A DNA stretch of 7,178 nucleotides from assembly GCA_012270665.1 (NCBI GenBank), contig JAAXHY010000188.1:1-7178 (forward strand), given 5' to 3'. This document shows, piece by piece, positions 1 through 5,938 of this stretch (position 1 is its first letter; each line of letters starts with the position of its first letter). The notes beneath the pieces are model-generated. The model had not been told where the DNA came from. It saw only the letters and a program-made list of their open reading frames with translations, and searched no databases. Source of the DNA: Dehalococcoidia bacterium. Lineage in GTDB: Bacteria > Chloroflexota > Dehalococcoidia > SAR202 > UBA11138. Both the position numbers and the translations under genes were made by a program.

Positions 1-39
1 AGGAGCAAATGGAAATGAATATCCCGCCAGCGCAGGCAT
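1..39 (-). CDS. Possible 5' end of a further gene in the cofD operon (partial)
   Basis: On the minus strand an ATG lies 7 bases after the stop codon of the LLM oxidoreductase gene, and its frame stays open for 13 codons to the window edge (reads MPALAGYSFPFAP). The close spacing fits the tightly packed upstream operon. Against it, no Shine-Dalgarno sequence precedes the ATG and 13 codons can be open by chance. I do not recognise the peptide. Confidence 0.2.
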   Translation of the reverse strand, partial: MPALAGYSFPFAP

Positions 40-46
40 GAAACTA

Positions 47-997
47 CTAGGCGAAGTGAGGGACGACATCTTCCAGGAACTGGTGAAGCTGTGTCTCCTG
101 GTCGAAGGCCGCGAAGCGAACGATCATCGTTTCCGCCCCGGCTTCCCGATACCGGCTGATGCGCTCGACGGTCAACTCGGCGGGTCCGTATGGCCCCCAG
201 CGGTCGCCCCAGAAATTCATTCCGTAGTATAGCTTGAGGAATCTGTCCGCCTCGGACGCGCACTCATCTGCGTCCGGGCCTAGATTGACCGTCATGTAGA
301 ATGTTCTCTCAAGTTCCTCCGGTTTGCGCGACAGACTTTGCGCGTGGTATTCGACCCTGTCCACCACCTTCTCATACTCGTCGGGATAGTCCGAAATGCA
401 GATGATGCCGTCGCCTATGCGCGCCGCGCGGGCAAATTGAGCGTCTCTACCTGCTCGCCAATGCGAAGCAATCAGGAATGGGACGCCATTGTTCTGCGGC
501 GATTGCGGGGCGATTCGCGCGTCCTCGAACGAAAAGTGTTTGCCGTTGAAGTCGAGCGTCTCCCCGGAGGTGAGTCTCTTGACGATTTCTACGACCTCTT
601 CGAACCTCGATGCGCGGGTGCGTGCATCAACGCCTGCGTGCCTCCACTCACTTCGCTGGGGGTCATTGAACGCGCCGCCAACACCGGCGCCAAGTATCAG
701 CCTGCCACCCGAGATGAAGTCAACAGTGGCGGCCTGGTGGGCCAAATGCACCGGATGTCGAAGCGCCGGAAGCAGTACGGCGGTCCCCAGTCGAACGCGC
801 TCCGTCTCCATCGCAACCGCCGTCAGGGTCGAGAGCGGCTCGAGTCTTGGCTTGGCGGTGAGGCTGTCTCCAACCCAAACCGAGTCCAAGCCTGCCTGTT
901 CAGCGGTCTGAGCGAGCGAGACTATCTCCTTGAACTGTCCCGGTCTGCCGCCTTCCATGACGAGGCGTCTGGTAGGGAGTAGGATTCCGAATCTCAC
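47..997 (-). CDS. LLM-class (luciferase-like) flavin/F420-dependent oxidoreductase
   Basis: This is a 316-residue protein of the bacterial luciferase-like monooxygenase superfamily, soluble TIM-barrel enzymes that use reduced FMN or F420. Visible family marks are the N-terminal strand VRFGILLPTRR, the helix and strand AEQAGLDSVWVGDS (about residues 32-45), the block GTAVLLPALRHPVHLAHQ (71-88) and the glycine-rich loop GGRLILGAGVGG (97-108), which in this family sits near the cofactor phosphate. The GTG start was chosen because the protein then opens on the first barrel strand. It has GGAGG 10 bases upstream and overlaps the cofC stop by four bases (GTGA). An upstream ATG would add 14 residues read from the cofC end. 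It is the third gene of the cofD-cofC operon, so F420 use is likely by context but not proven. The substrate is unknown. Confidence 0.88.
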   Translation of the reverse strand: MRFGILLPTRRLVMEGGRPGQFKEIVSLAQTAEQAGLDSVWVGDSLTAKPRLEPLSTLTAVAMETERVRLGTAVLLPALRHPVHLAHQAATVDFISGGRLILGAGVGGAFNDPQRSEWRHAGVDARTRASRFEEVVEIVKRLTSGETLDFNGKHFSFEDARIAPQSPQNNGVPFLIASHWRAGRDAQFARAARIGDGIICISDYPDEYEKVVDRVEYHAQSLSRKPEELERTFYMTVNLGPDADECASEADRFLKLYYGMNFWGDRWGPYGPAELTVERISRYREAGAETMIVRFAAFDQETQLHQFLEDVVPHFA

Positions 998-1638
998 CGG
1001 TTCACATCCTCCATTGCGTCGGTTATGGCCTTGAGGCATGGCGGCTGCTTCTCCATGCAGTACCTTAGGTCCGAAATTGTATCTACATCGTGATGGAACC
1101 CTTCCGAGTGATGTCTGCGCCAGTCCAAGTCCAATTCATCGGCAAGTTCAGCGTGACGCCTGAAACTGTCCGGCCCCAGTCGGGGTCTAAAACCTGTGTG
1201 AGGGGGCGCTATCAGGCAGTTGGTTCCGCCGTCATGAGCGCGACATAGAGTAAGAAAGTGTCCGCCTGCCGAGGCTTCGATTGCGTCGTTGACATCAGAA
1301 CTTGTCAATAGTGGGAGGTCGGCGGGCACGTATGCGGCGCTTCGTCTCTCCTGCCACACGATGCCGAACACATACTCGATAGCCTTGTTCAGGTCCAGGA
1401 ACTCATCCTGAATCCACTCCGCGCCCCCTCGCAGCGAGGCCGATTTCACCACGTCGTCTCCCCCGACGACCACGATGCGAGAAACTTTGGACTGTGCCAA
1501 AGCGCCAAGTACCCAGGAAAACATACTGTGAGAGAGGGTAGCTCTTTGCGTCGGCGAAAGGTAGTCAGTGAGGCGTGTCTTGGACTCGGCCAATGGTTTC
1601 ATTGGCACCACCGCAACGATGCGAGACTTATCTGTCAT
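994..1638 (-). CDS. cofC: CofC-type 2-phospholactate (or PEP) guanylyltransferase, F420 biosynthesis
   Basis: This 214-residue nucleotidyltransferase of the CofC/FbiD family activates 2-phospho-L-lactate, phosphoenolpyruvate or a related phospho-acid with GTP, giving the guanylylated donor used by CofD. Visible motifs are the N-terminal signature VVPMKPLAESKTRL (residues 10-23), the VVVGGDD turn (56-62), YVPADLPLL (103-111) with the metal-binding aspartate region, and DGGTNCL (136-142). Length is normal for the family. Its ATG lies inside the end of cofD (11-base overlap), and its stop overlaps the next gene by 4 bases, so the three genes are probably co-transcribed and translationally coupled. 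Known bacterial members differ in whether they take PEP, 2-phospholactate or 3-phosphoglycerate; I cannot tell which from the sequence alone. Confidence 0.9.
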   Translation of the reverse strand: MTDKSRIVAVVPMKPLAESKTRLTDYLSPTQRATLSHSMFSWVLGALAQSKVSRIVVVGGDDVVKSASLRGGAEWIQDEFLDLNKAIEYVFGIVWQERRSAAYVPADLPLLTSSDVNDAIEASAGGHFLTLCRAHDGGTNCLIAPPHTGFRPRLGPDSFRRHAELADELDLDWRRHHSEGFHHDVDTISDLRYCMEKQPPCLKAITDAMEDVNR

Positions 1639-2569
1639 CTGCTTCCGTCACCGCTTTCAGCAGATTACGGGCAAGCTCGACCTTGTCGCTATTGTTGTTC
1701 ATGATAGTGTTCAGAACGATAGCTTCCATATCCAACTCTCTGACGTCGTCGGCCAGGTCTCTATCCAGTTCATCCATCACGAAAATGTCGCACAGTCCAA
1801 CATACTGGCGCGCCACTCCTATGCAGGATACGTCCTCGCCAAGTTCTGCCAGGATTTTTGCCGCGGGGCCCTTTAGCGCCTGACCGCCGACTATCGGACT
1901 CACCGCCAGTCGGGGACCTTTGAAATCCTCTATACGTTTCCGAACGCCCGGAATGGATAGTATCGGAGCGACGCTGAGGTATGGGTTTGAGGGGCAGAAG
2001 ATCAGCGCGTCGCTCGATTCCAGACTCTCACTGAACTTTGCGGAGATTTCGGCCGAGTCCGAGCCGTCGAATTTCAGTCCGGTGACAGTTGGCTCGCAGC
2101 GATGCCTTACGAAGTATGTCTGAAATGACAAGGTGCCTATATCGGTTTCGACCGTCGTCCTGATTCGGCCATCCGACATCGGTATGATTGGGTGTTCGAT
2201 ACCTAAATGACCACACAGATAATCCGTAATCTCGGAAAGTGAATTGCCCTGTCTGAGCATCTGAGTTCTCACGATGTGAGTAGCGAGGTCCTGGTCACCC
2301 AGCCCGAACCAAGTTTCCTGGCCCAATCTGTCCAGCGCCGACAGTGTAGCGAAGGTCTCATTCTTGATCCCCCAACCTGTGTGTGGGTTTGAGAGTTCCG
2401 CCAAGGTGTACATCACCGTATCAAGATCGGGGCAGACATGAAGGCCATGAAACTCCTCGTCATCCCCGGTGTTGACGACAATTCGCAGCTCGTCCGGCTC
2501 CAGTGTCTGCGCCAAGCCGAAGCATAGCTTGGCGCCGCCGACTCCGCCGGTCAGGGCCAGCGCTCTCAT
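1628..2569 (-). CDS. cofD: CofD/FbiA 2-phospho-L-lactate transferase, F420 biosynthesis
   Basis: This 313-residue enzyme transfers the phospholactyl (or phosphoenolpyruvyl) group from the CofC product onto the deazaflavin Fo, giving F420-0 or its dehydro form. The N-terminus carries the hallmark TGGVGGAK (residues 7-14), then VVNTGDD (31-37) and the HVCPDLDTVMY block (44-54) with acidic residues that bind metal and substrate. Further in are ALIFCPSNPYLS and AVSPIVGG, both typical of the family. Length matches CofD. The ATG has GGAGGG 7 bases upstream. It is the first gene of the operon and diverges from recF. Fo synthase (cofG/cofH) and the glutamate ligase (cofE) are not in this window. The cytoplasmic location is inferred from the absence of any signal peptide or membrane segment. 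Confidence 0.94.
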   Translation of the reverse strand: MRALALTGGVGGAKLCFGLAQTLEPDELRIVVNTGDDEEFHGLHVCPDLDTVMYTLAELSNPHTGWGIKNETFATLSALDRLGQETWFGLGDQDLATHIVRTQMLRQGNSLSEITDYLCGHLGIEHPIIPMSDGRIRTTVETDIGTLSFQTYFVRHRCEPTVTGLKFDGSDSAEISAKFSESLESSDALIFCPSNPYLSVAPILSIPGVRKRIEDFKGPRLAVSPIVGGQALKGPAAKILAELGEDVSCIGVARQYVGLCDIFVMDELDRDLADDVRELDMEAIVLNTIMNNNSDKVELARNLLKAVTEADDR

Positions 2570-2604
2570 TCGAGTTCCCTCCGCATACGCAACCCAAGAT
2601 CAAC

Positions 2605-2658
2605 TTTTCAACCTATTCGACTCAAATTACTGTAACACGTTGAAGCGTTCACGACCAA
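2605..2658. promoter_or_regulatory. Candidate bidirectional promoter between cofD and recF
   Basis: The divergent spacer is AT-rich compared with the flanking genes and contains the near-palindrome TTACTGTAA (2627-2635). Read rightward it gives a -10 TACTGT (2628-2633) with TTTTCA (2605-2610) 17 bases upstream, 4 of 6 matches to the -35 consensus. Read leftward it gives TACAGT (2634-2629) with TTGGTC (2658-2653) 18 bases upstream, 3 of 6 matches. Both hexamers keep the T, A and final T that matter most in a -10 element. Leaders would be about 50-100 bases. The matches are modest, so this is a candidate only. Confidence 0.3.
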
Positions 2659-2696
2659 CAACGCCTAGGTGCAATGAATCAAAATTCAATGTCCAT

Positions 2697-3914
2697 ATGC
2701 TAACATCACATTTAGTACATTGCGGGGGCTGCCTAATTCTCGTTCGCAGGCTCAAACTCTCAAACTTCCGAAATTACGCCGGTCTGGATCTCTGTCTAGG
2801 CCGGGGCATTACGGTGGTTGACGGGCGCAACGGGCAGGGGAAGACCAACCTGCTGGAATCTATCTACCTGATGGCGATTGGTCGTTCTTCCAGGGGGGCC
2901 GCGGACCGCCAGATGGTGAGGGATGGGGCGTTTGAGGACTTCCTCTCGCACGCCCAAGTCGTGGGAGAGGCGGTCACGTCATCGGGAAATCTGAGCTTGC
3001 AGGTTGACCTGTCGGCAGGCGAGCGGAATTTGAGCGCGCCTGACGGGGCGCAGCCCCAGGCGCAGAGGGTCCAGAAGACGTTCAGGGTAAACGGCGTTCC
3101 GAAGAGGTCATCGGACTTTGTCGGACTCCTGAAAGCGGTGCTGTTCGCCGCGGAAGACGTGGACCTTCTGAGCAGCCCGCCGACGCTGCGCCGACGCTAC
3201 CTCGACATCTTGACCTCTCAGCTCGCGCCGGGTTTCGCGCGGGAGGCGCAGGACTACCAGAAGGTTCTGACGCAGCGCAATCATCTGCTTAAATCCATCA
3301 GGGAACGGGCGGCTAGGGAGTCGGAACTCGAGTTCTGGGACGTGCAGTTGTCTATTCACGCGGCGCGTATCATGGACTCTCGGCTTCGCGTGATGAACGC
3401 CCTCGGTGAGAATACAGATCCAATACATCGTGAGCTGAGCGGCTTGGATCAGACGCTGTCGCTGGAGTATTCACCCTCTTTCGAGACAGGGGATTATGAG
3501 GATGTTCGGGAGCTGTCGAAGAGGATGCTGGAGGAGCTCCGGGCGATTCGGCGGCGTGAAATCGGAGCGGGCTTCTGTCTGATCGGGCCGCACCGCGACG
3601 ACTTCAAGGCAGAACTCGACCGGATGGAAGTTGGTTCGTATGCGTCGAGGGGGCAGACCAGAACAGTGATCCTCGCCATGAAACTTGGTGAAGCTCAACT
3701 TATCAGCGATAGGATCGGAGACGAACCGGTAGTGCTGCTGGACGATGTGATGTCCGAATTAGACGAAGGTCGCAGAAGGCATGTGTTCGACCGGATCAAG
3801 GATTACGAGCAGGTCGTGATAACGACCGCCGAGACTGACCTGGCCGATGTGATTGGCGATTGTACGGTTCGGCGGATATCCATTGACTCTGGGCGGGTGG
3901 CTTATTCAAGCTGA
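2697..3914 (+). CDS. recF: RecF DNA repair ATPase
   Basis: RecF is an SMC/ABC-like ATPase that with RecO and RecR helps load RecA at gaps in DNA. Visible in order, numbered from the ATG: LKLSNFRNY (19-27), Walker A GRNGQGKT (43-50) followed by NLLESIY, the LRRRYLDILTSQ block and QRNHLLKSI of the long-arm region, LIGPHRDDF, the ABC signature-like SRGQ (317-320), and Walker B VVLLDDVMSELDEG (345-358). From this ATG the protein is 405 residues, slightly long. The frame stays open further upstream, but that part is antisense to cofD and unlike RecF. No Shine-Dalgarno precedes the ATG. An ATT at 2736 with GGGGG 7 bases upstream would give 392 residues and put FRN at the usual distance from the N-terminus. 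The gene is not beside dnaA, dnaN or gyrB here; a sirtuin gene follows 30 bases downstream. Confidence 0.93.
   Translation: MLTSHLVHCGGCLILVRRLKLSNFRNYAGLDLCLGRGITVVDGRNGQGKTNLLESIYLMAIGRSSRGAADRQMVRDGAFEDFLSHAQVVGEAVTSSGNLSLQVDLSAGERNLSAPDGAQPQAQRVQKTFRVNGVPKRSSDFVGLLKAVLFAAEDVDLLSSPPTLRRRYLDILTSQLAPGFAREAQDYQKVLTQRNHLLKSIRERAARESELEFWDVQLSIHAARIMDSRLRVMNALGENTDPIHRELSGLDQTLSLEYSPSFETGDYEDVRELSKRMLEELRAIRRREIGAGFCLIGPHRDDFKAELDRMEVGSYASRGQTRTVILAMKLGEAQLISDRIGDEPVVLLDDVMSELDEGRRRHVFDRIKDYEQVVITTAETDLADVIGDCTVRRISIDSGRVAYSS
2724..2738 (+). promoter_or_regulatory. Possible recF ribosome-binding site and AUU start codon
   Basis: GGGGG (2724-2728) stands 7 bases before an in-frame ATT (2736-2738). 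Starting there, the protein would begin (M)LVRRLKLSNFRNY, placing the F of FRN at residue 11, as I recall for E. coli and B. subtilis RecF. The only ordinary start nearby is the ATG at 2697, which lacks a Shine-Dalgarno and adds 13 residues of non-family sequence. AUU initiation is rare (infC is the classic case), so this remains a hypothesis. Confidence 0.35.
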
Positions 3915-3932
3915 AGCGAGTTCCAAACAGTT

Positions 3933-3938
3933 AAGAGG
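3933..3938 (+). promoter_or_regulatory. Ribosome-binding site that supports the sirtuin TTG start
   Basis: AAGAGG lies 6 bases before TTG (3945-3947). The next in-frame ATG is codon 20, which would cut into the first conserved strand (MVALVGAG) and leave too little protein before the NAD-binding loop. The TTG is therefore the better start. Confidence 0.6.
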
Positions 3939-3944
3939 CTGAAA

Positions 3945-4712
3945 TTGCGAGAGGACGATACGGTAATAACGGCGGCGGAACTTATAAGCGCCTCGGAGTA
4001 CATGGTAGCGCTGGTGGGGGCTGGACTGTCCGCGGAGAGCGGGATTCCCACTTTCAGGGGCGCGGGCGGGCTATGGACCAAGGTAGGCGAACCCAGCATG
4101 AACGGGTATGAGCAGTTCTTACGCGATCCTATCTCGTGGTGGAGGCATCAGCTCAACCCCGCCGCCGACCCGGCCCGCACAGAATTCAGGGAGGCGATAG
4201 ACCGCACCGAACCCAACGCCGGACATTACGCTCTGGCAGCTATGGAGCGTCTTGGCGTCCTCAAGATGACCATTACCCAAAACGTGGATAATCTCCACGT
4301 TCGGGCGGGAGCGACAAGGCTGGTGGAGATTCATGGCAACCGTACCAAAGTGCGATGTATAGGCTGTGAAGCTCGATGGCCGCGCGAGGCTTTCGACTAT
4401 GAAAACCTGCCTCCTCTATGCACCGAGTGCGGCAGCCTGGTCAAAGGGGACACTGTGATGTTTGGGGAGCCGATACCTCCGTCGGTGATTGACGCGTGCT
4501 TTCGAGAGACTGCGATGTGCGACTGCATGATCGTGTGCGGGACTTCGGCGACAGTGTTTCCCGCTGCCAGTTTCCCGCGCATGGTCAAGGAGAACGGGGG
4601 AACTCTGATAGAGGCGAATCCGAACCCTACGCCGCTGTCCGATATAGCGGATATAACCTTGCGCGGGCCTACCGGTGAGTTGCTGCCGGAGGTCGTGAAG
4701 AGACTGACTTGA
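3945..4712 (+). CDS. cobB: Sir2-family NAD-dependent protein deacylase (CobB-like sirtuin)
   Basis: This 255-residue class of enzyme removes acyl groups from protein lysines, using NAD+ and releasing nicotinamide and O-acyl-ADP-ribose. The NAD-binding loop GAGLSAESGIPTFRG is at residues 25-39 and TQNVDNLH at 111-118. The catalytic histidine is H130 in EIHGN. Four zinc cysteines appear as C138/C141 and C159/C162, followed by GDTVMFGEPIP (168-178), CGTSATVFP and IEANPNPTPLS near the C-terminus. All core residues are present, so the enzyme should be active. The Tyr-x-x-Arg pair that marks desuccinylases such as SIRT5 and E. coli CobB is not evident around residues 62-71 (DPISWWRHQL), so deacetylation or another acyl preference is possible. 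It follows recF by 30 bases, probably in one transcript, and converges on the WD40 gene. No signal peptide is visible. Confidence 0.93.
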   Translation: MREDDTVITAAELISASEYMVALVGAGLSAESGIPTFRGAGGLWTKVGEPSMNGYEQFLRDPISWWRHQLNPAADPARTEFREAIDRTEPNAGHYALAAMERLGVLKMTITQNVDNLHVRAGATRLVEIHGNRTKVRCIGCEARWPREAFDYENLPPLCTECGSLVKGDTVMFGEPIPPSVIDACFRETAMCDCMIVCGTSATVFPAASFPRMVKENGGTLIEANPNPTPLSDIADITLRGPTGELLPEVVKRLT

Positions 4713-4719
4713 GGCTGAC

Positions 4720-5601
4720 CTACCTAACGACCTCCCATACTCTGCATCGGCCATCGGCGCTTACAGCCGCCGCCATAGTACCGTCGGGAGAGCAGGCCAC
4801 GCCGTACATCCCTTTGATGCCGGTCTCGCAGCGGGCCGAAATCTCCATATCGTCGAGGTCGAGCACAACTACTCCGCCTTCGACAGAGCAGAAGAGGCCA
4901 TTGGAGTCGGGTAGGGGGGCCGCGGAGGACATCCTGCCGCCCTGCGGAAAGCCAGACGCTATCGGTTCATACGATTCGACGGAGTATGTAACTACTTCGC
5001 CCTCATAGGTCGTACAGCAGAGTCTTCCATCGGGGAGGAACAGGCAGCTTGTGGCCGCTTGGCCGGGGGCTTCTATTTCGGTCAACAACTCGCGGGCGCT
5101 GACGTCCCATATCTTCACGATGTTTCCAAGGCCGGCAGTTGCCAGTGAACTGCTGTCGGTTGAGAAGTCGAGCGAGGTGACGTGGCGGGGGTGGGATTTG
5201 AAGATGTCGAGCGGATCAGTTCCGGGTTTCCACAGGCCGACCCTGCCACCGTATGAGGAGGTGGCGGCTAGGCCTCCGTTCGGGGAGAACGCTACTGCCG
5301 CGACAGTGTTGCGGTGGCCGACGAGTGTGTGGAGCGGCTCGCCGGTCTTCCAGTTCCAGACCATCACGGTGCGGTCCGTGGATCCGGTTACGGCGGTAGC
5401 GCCGTCCGGCGAGAGGGCGATGGCGTTGACGCTCTTTTCGTGACCTTGAAAGCTGCGTGAGTTGGCAAAGTCGGGCAGGGACCATATCTGGACGAGCGCG
5501 TCCATGCCGGTGGTCGCCAACTCCCGACCGTCATGGGAGAAAATGATGGATTGTGCGTGCCTGGGGTGGGCCTTGAATTCGGAAATCAGTTCGAGTTTCA
5601 T
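4720..5601 (-). CDS. Seven-bladed WD40-repeat beta-propeller protein
   Basis: This 293-residue protein consists wholly of WD40 repeats. Aromatic or equivalent repeat-end positions fall at W40, W82, W124, W165, Y206, L247 and W289, a period of 41-42 residues that gives exactly seven blades. Repeats 1-4 are canonical, with GH or SH starts (H12, G53-H54, G95-H96, S136-H137), FSPDG-like turns and [V/I]xIW or VxVW ends. Repeats 5 and 6 have lost the W, and repeat 7 is canonical again (SADGRCRVWEVV). The N-terminal strand KLELISEF can complete the last blade. There is no signal peptide or extra domain, so a cytoplasmic binding scaffold is likely; its partner is unknown. The start has GGAGG 5 bases upstream. 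The frame stays open a further 113 codons upstream, but that stretch has no WD40 or other protein-like pattern and was left out. Confidence 0.9.
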   Translation of the reverse strand: MKLELISEFKAHPRHAQSIIFSHDGRELATTGMDALVQIWSLPDFANSRSFQGHEKSVNAIALSPDGATAVTGSTDRTVMVWNWKTGEPLHTLVGHRNTVAAVAFSPNGGLAATSSYGGRVGLWKPGTDPLDIFKSHPRHVTSLDFSTDSSSLATAGLGNIVKIWDVSARELLTEIEAPGQAATSCLFLPDGRLCCTTYEGEVVTYSVESYEPIASGFPQGGRMSSAAPLPDSNGLFCSVEGGVVVLDLDDMEISARCETGIKGMYGVACSPDGTMAAAVSADGRCRVWEVVR

Positions 5602-5643
5602 TTGGGCCTCCGGTGTAGCTTTGTCATCTTGAGGATACATCCG

Positions 5644-5672
5644 ATTATGAGATAGTACGTGTGTTCTGTATG
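5644..5672 (-). promoter_or_regulatory. Weak candidate promoter of the WD40 gene
   Basis: On the minus strand CATAAT (5649-5644, 5 of 6 to the -10 consensus) is preceded by CATACA (5672-5667, 3 of 6 to the -35) at a 17-base spacing. Transcription would start about 35 bases before the ATG. A second possible -10, TACAAT (5684-5679), lies further upstream without a good -35. Confidence 0.3.
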
Positions 5673-5704
5673 TCCTGGATTGTAGCACAGAGTGCAGTGG
5701 AAAT

Positions 5705-5812
5705 GGAACGACGGAAGCGTCACAGAAGTGGTGGGAATGGGTACATCCACGAAGGACACGAAACGACACAAGGGCATTGGATAACCAGAGATTTGACGCT
5801 TCCCGGAACGAC
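5705..5812. mobile_element. MITE-like element: 10-bp terminal inverted repeats flanked by 8-bp direct repeats
   Basis: GGAACGAC occurs at 5705-5712 and again at 5805-5812. Directly inside are GGAAGCGTCA (5713-5722) and its exact reverse complement TGACGCTTCC (5794-5803), with one extra base (C5804) before the right direct repeat. This is the order expected of a short non-autonomous transposable element of about 92 bp with an 8-bp target-site duplication. The interior has no coding capacity. Eight-base duplications are made by several IS families (for example IS256, IS66, ISL3), so the parent family cannot be named. Other explanations are a long-range hairpin or a regulator-binding array. No second copy exists in the window, so mobility is inferred. 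Confidence 0.45.
5748..5775 (+). repeat. Degenerate short tandem repeat, unit about CACGAAGGA
   Basis: Three adjacent units read CACGAAGGA, CACGAAACGA and CACAAGGGC. The first two share CACGAA exactly and the third is decayed. They lie inside the MITE-like element. Similar CACGAAGGA tandem runs are, from general recollection, common in bacterial intergenic DNA; no function is known to me. Confidence 0.35.
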
Positions 5813-5853
5813 AGTCGCGCTTTGATACGTCCTATGTATTGAGGTTCATCTCG

Positions 5854-5882
5854 TTGACGTCCTGGAATGGCGTGAATACAAT
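5854..5882 (+). promoter_or_regulatory. Sigma70-type promoter of the aldolase gene
   Basis: TTGACG (5854-5859, 5 of 6 to the -35 consensus) and TACAAT (5877-5882, 5 of 6 to the -10) are separated by exactly 17 bases. The predicted start is near 5889-5890, giving a leader of about 50 bases before the ATG. This is the best promoter in the window. Confidence 0.7.
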
Positions 5883-5938
5883 CGGCTAAGTATTCACAGG
5901 CGCTGATACAACCATGCGTAAGAAGTGGAAGGACGGTC

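Larger units (their letters stand above)
5602..5938. other. Divergent intergenic region between the WD40 and aldolase genes
   Basis: This 337-base stretch holds no convincing gene. The minus-strand frame upstream of the WD40 start is open by chance and lacks any recognisable protein pattern. The region contains a weak candidate promoter for the WD40 gene, a MITE-like repeat structure with internal CACGAA repeats, and a good promoter plus ribosome-binding site (AAGGA, 5929-5933) for the aldolase. Confidence 0.6.

Noticed and set aside
338..982. Long plus-strand frame opposite the LLM oxidoreductase gene
   Set aside because: It is the antisense shadow of a well-supported gene in a GC-rich stretch; the translation resembles no protein family.
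2469..2696. Upstream extension of the recF frame
   Set aside because: Most of it is antisense to the cofD 5' end, is low in protein-like character and has no counterpart in RecF.
4705..4740. Search for a bidirectional terminator between the convergent sirtuin and WD40 genes
   Set aside because: Only 7 bases separate the stop codons and no inverted repeat was found there; termination must occur inside or beyond the opposite gene.
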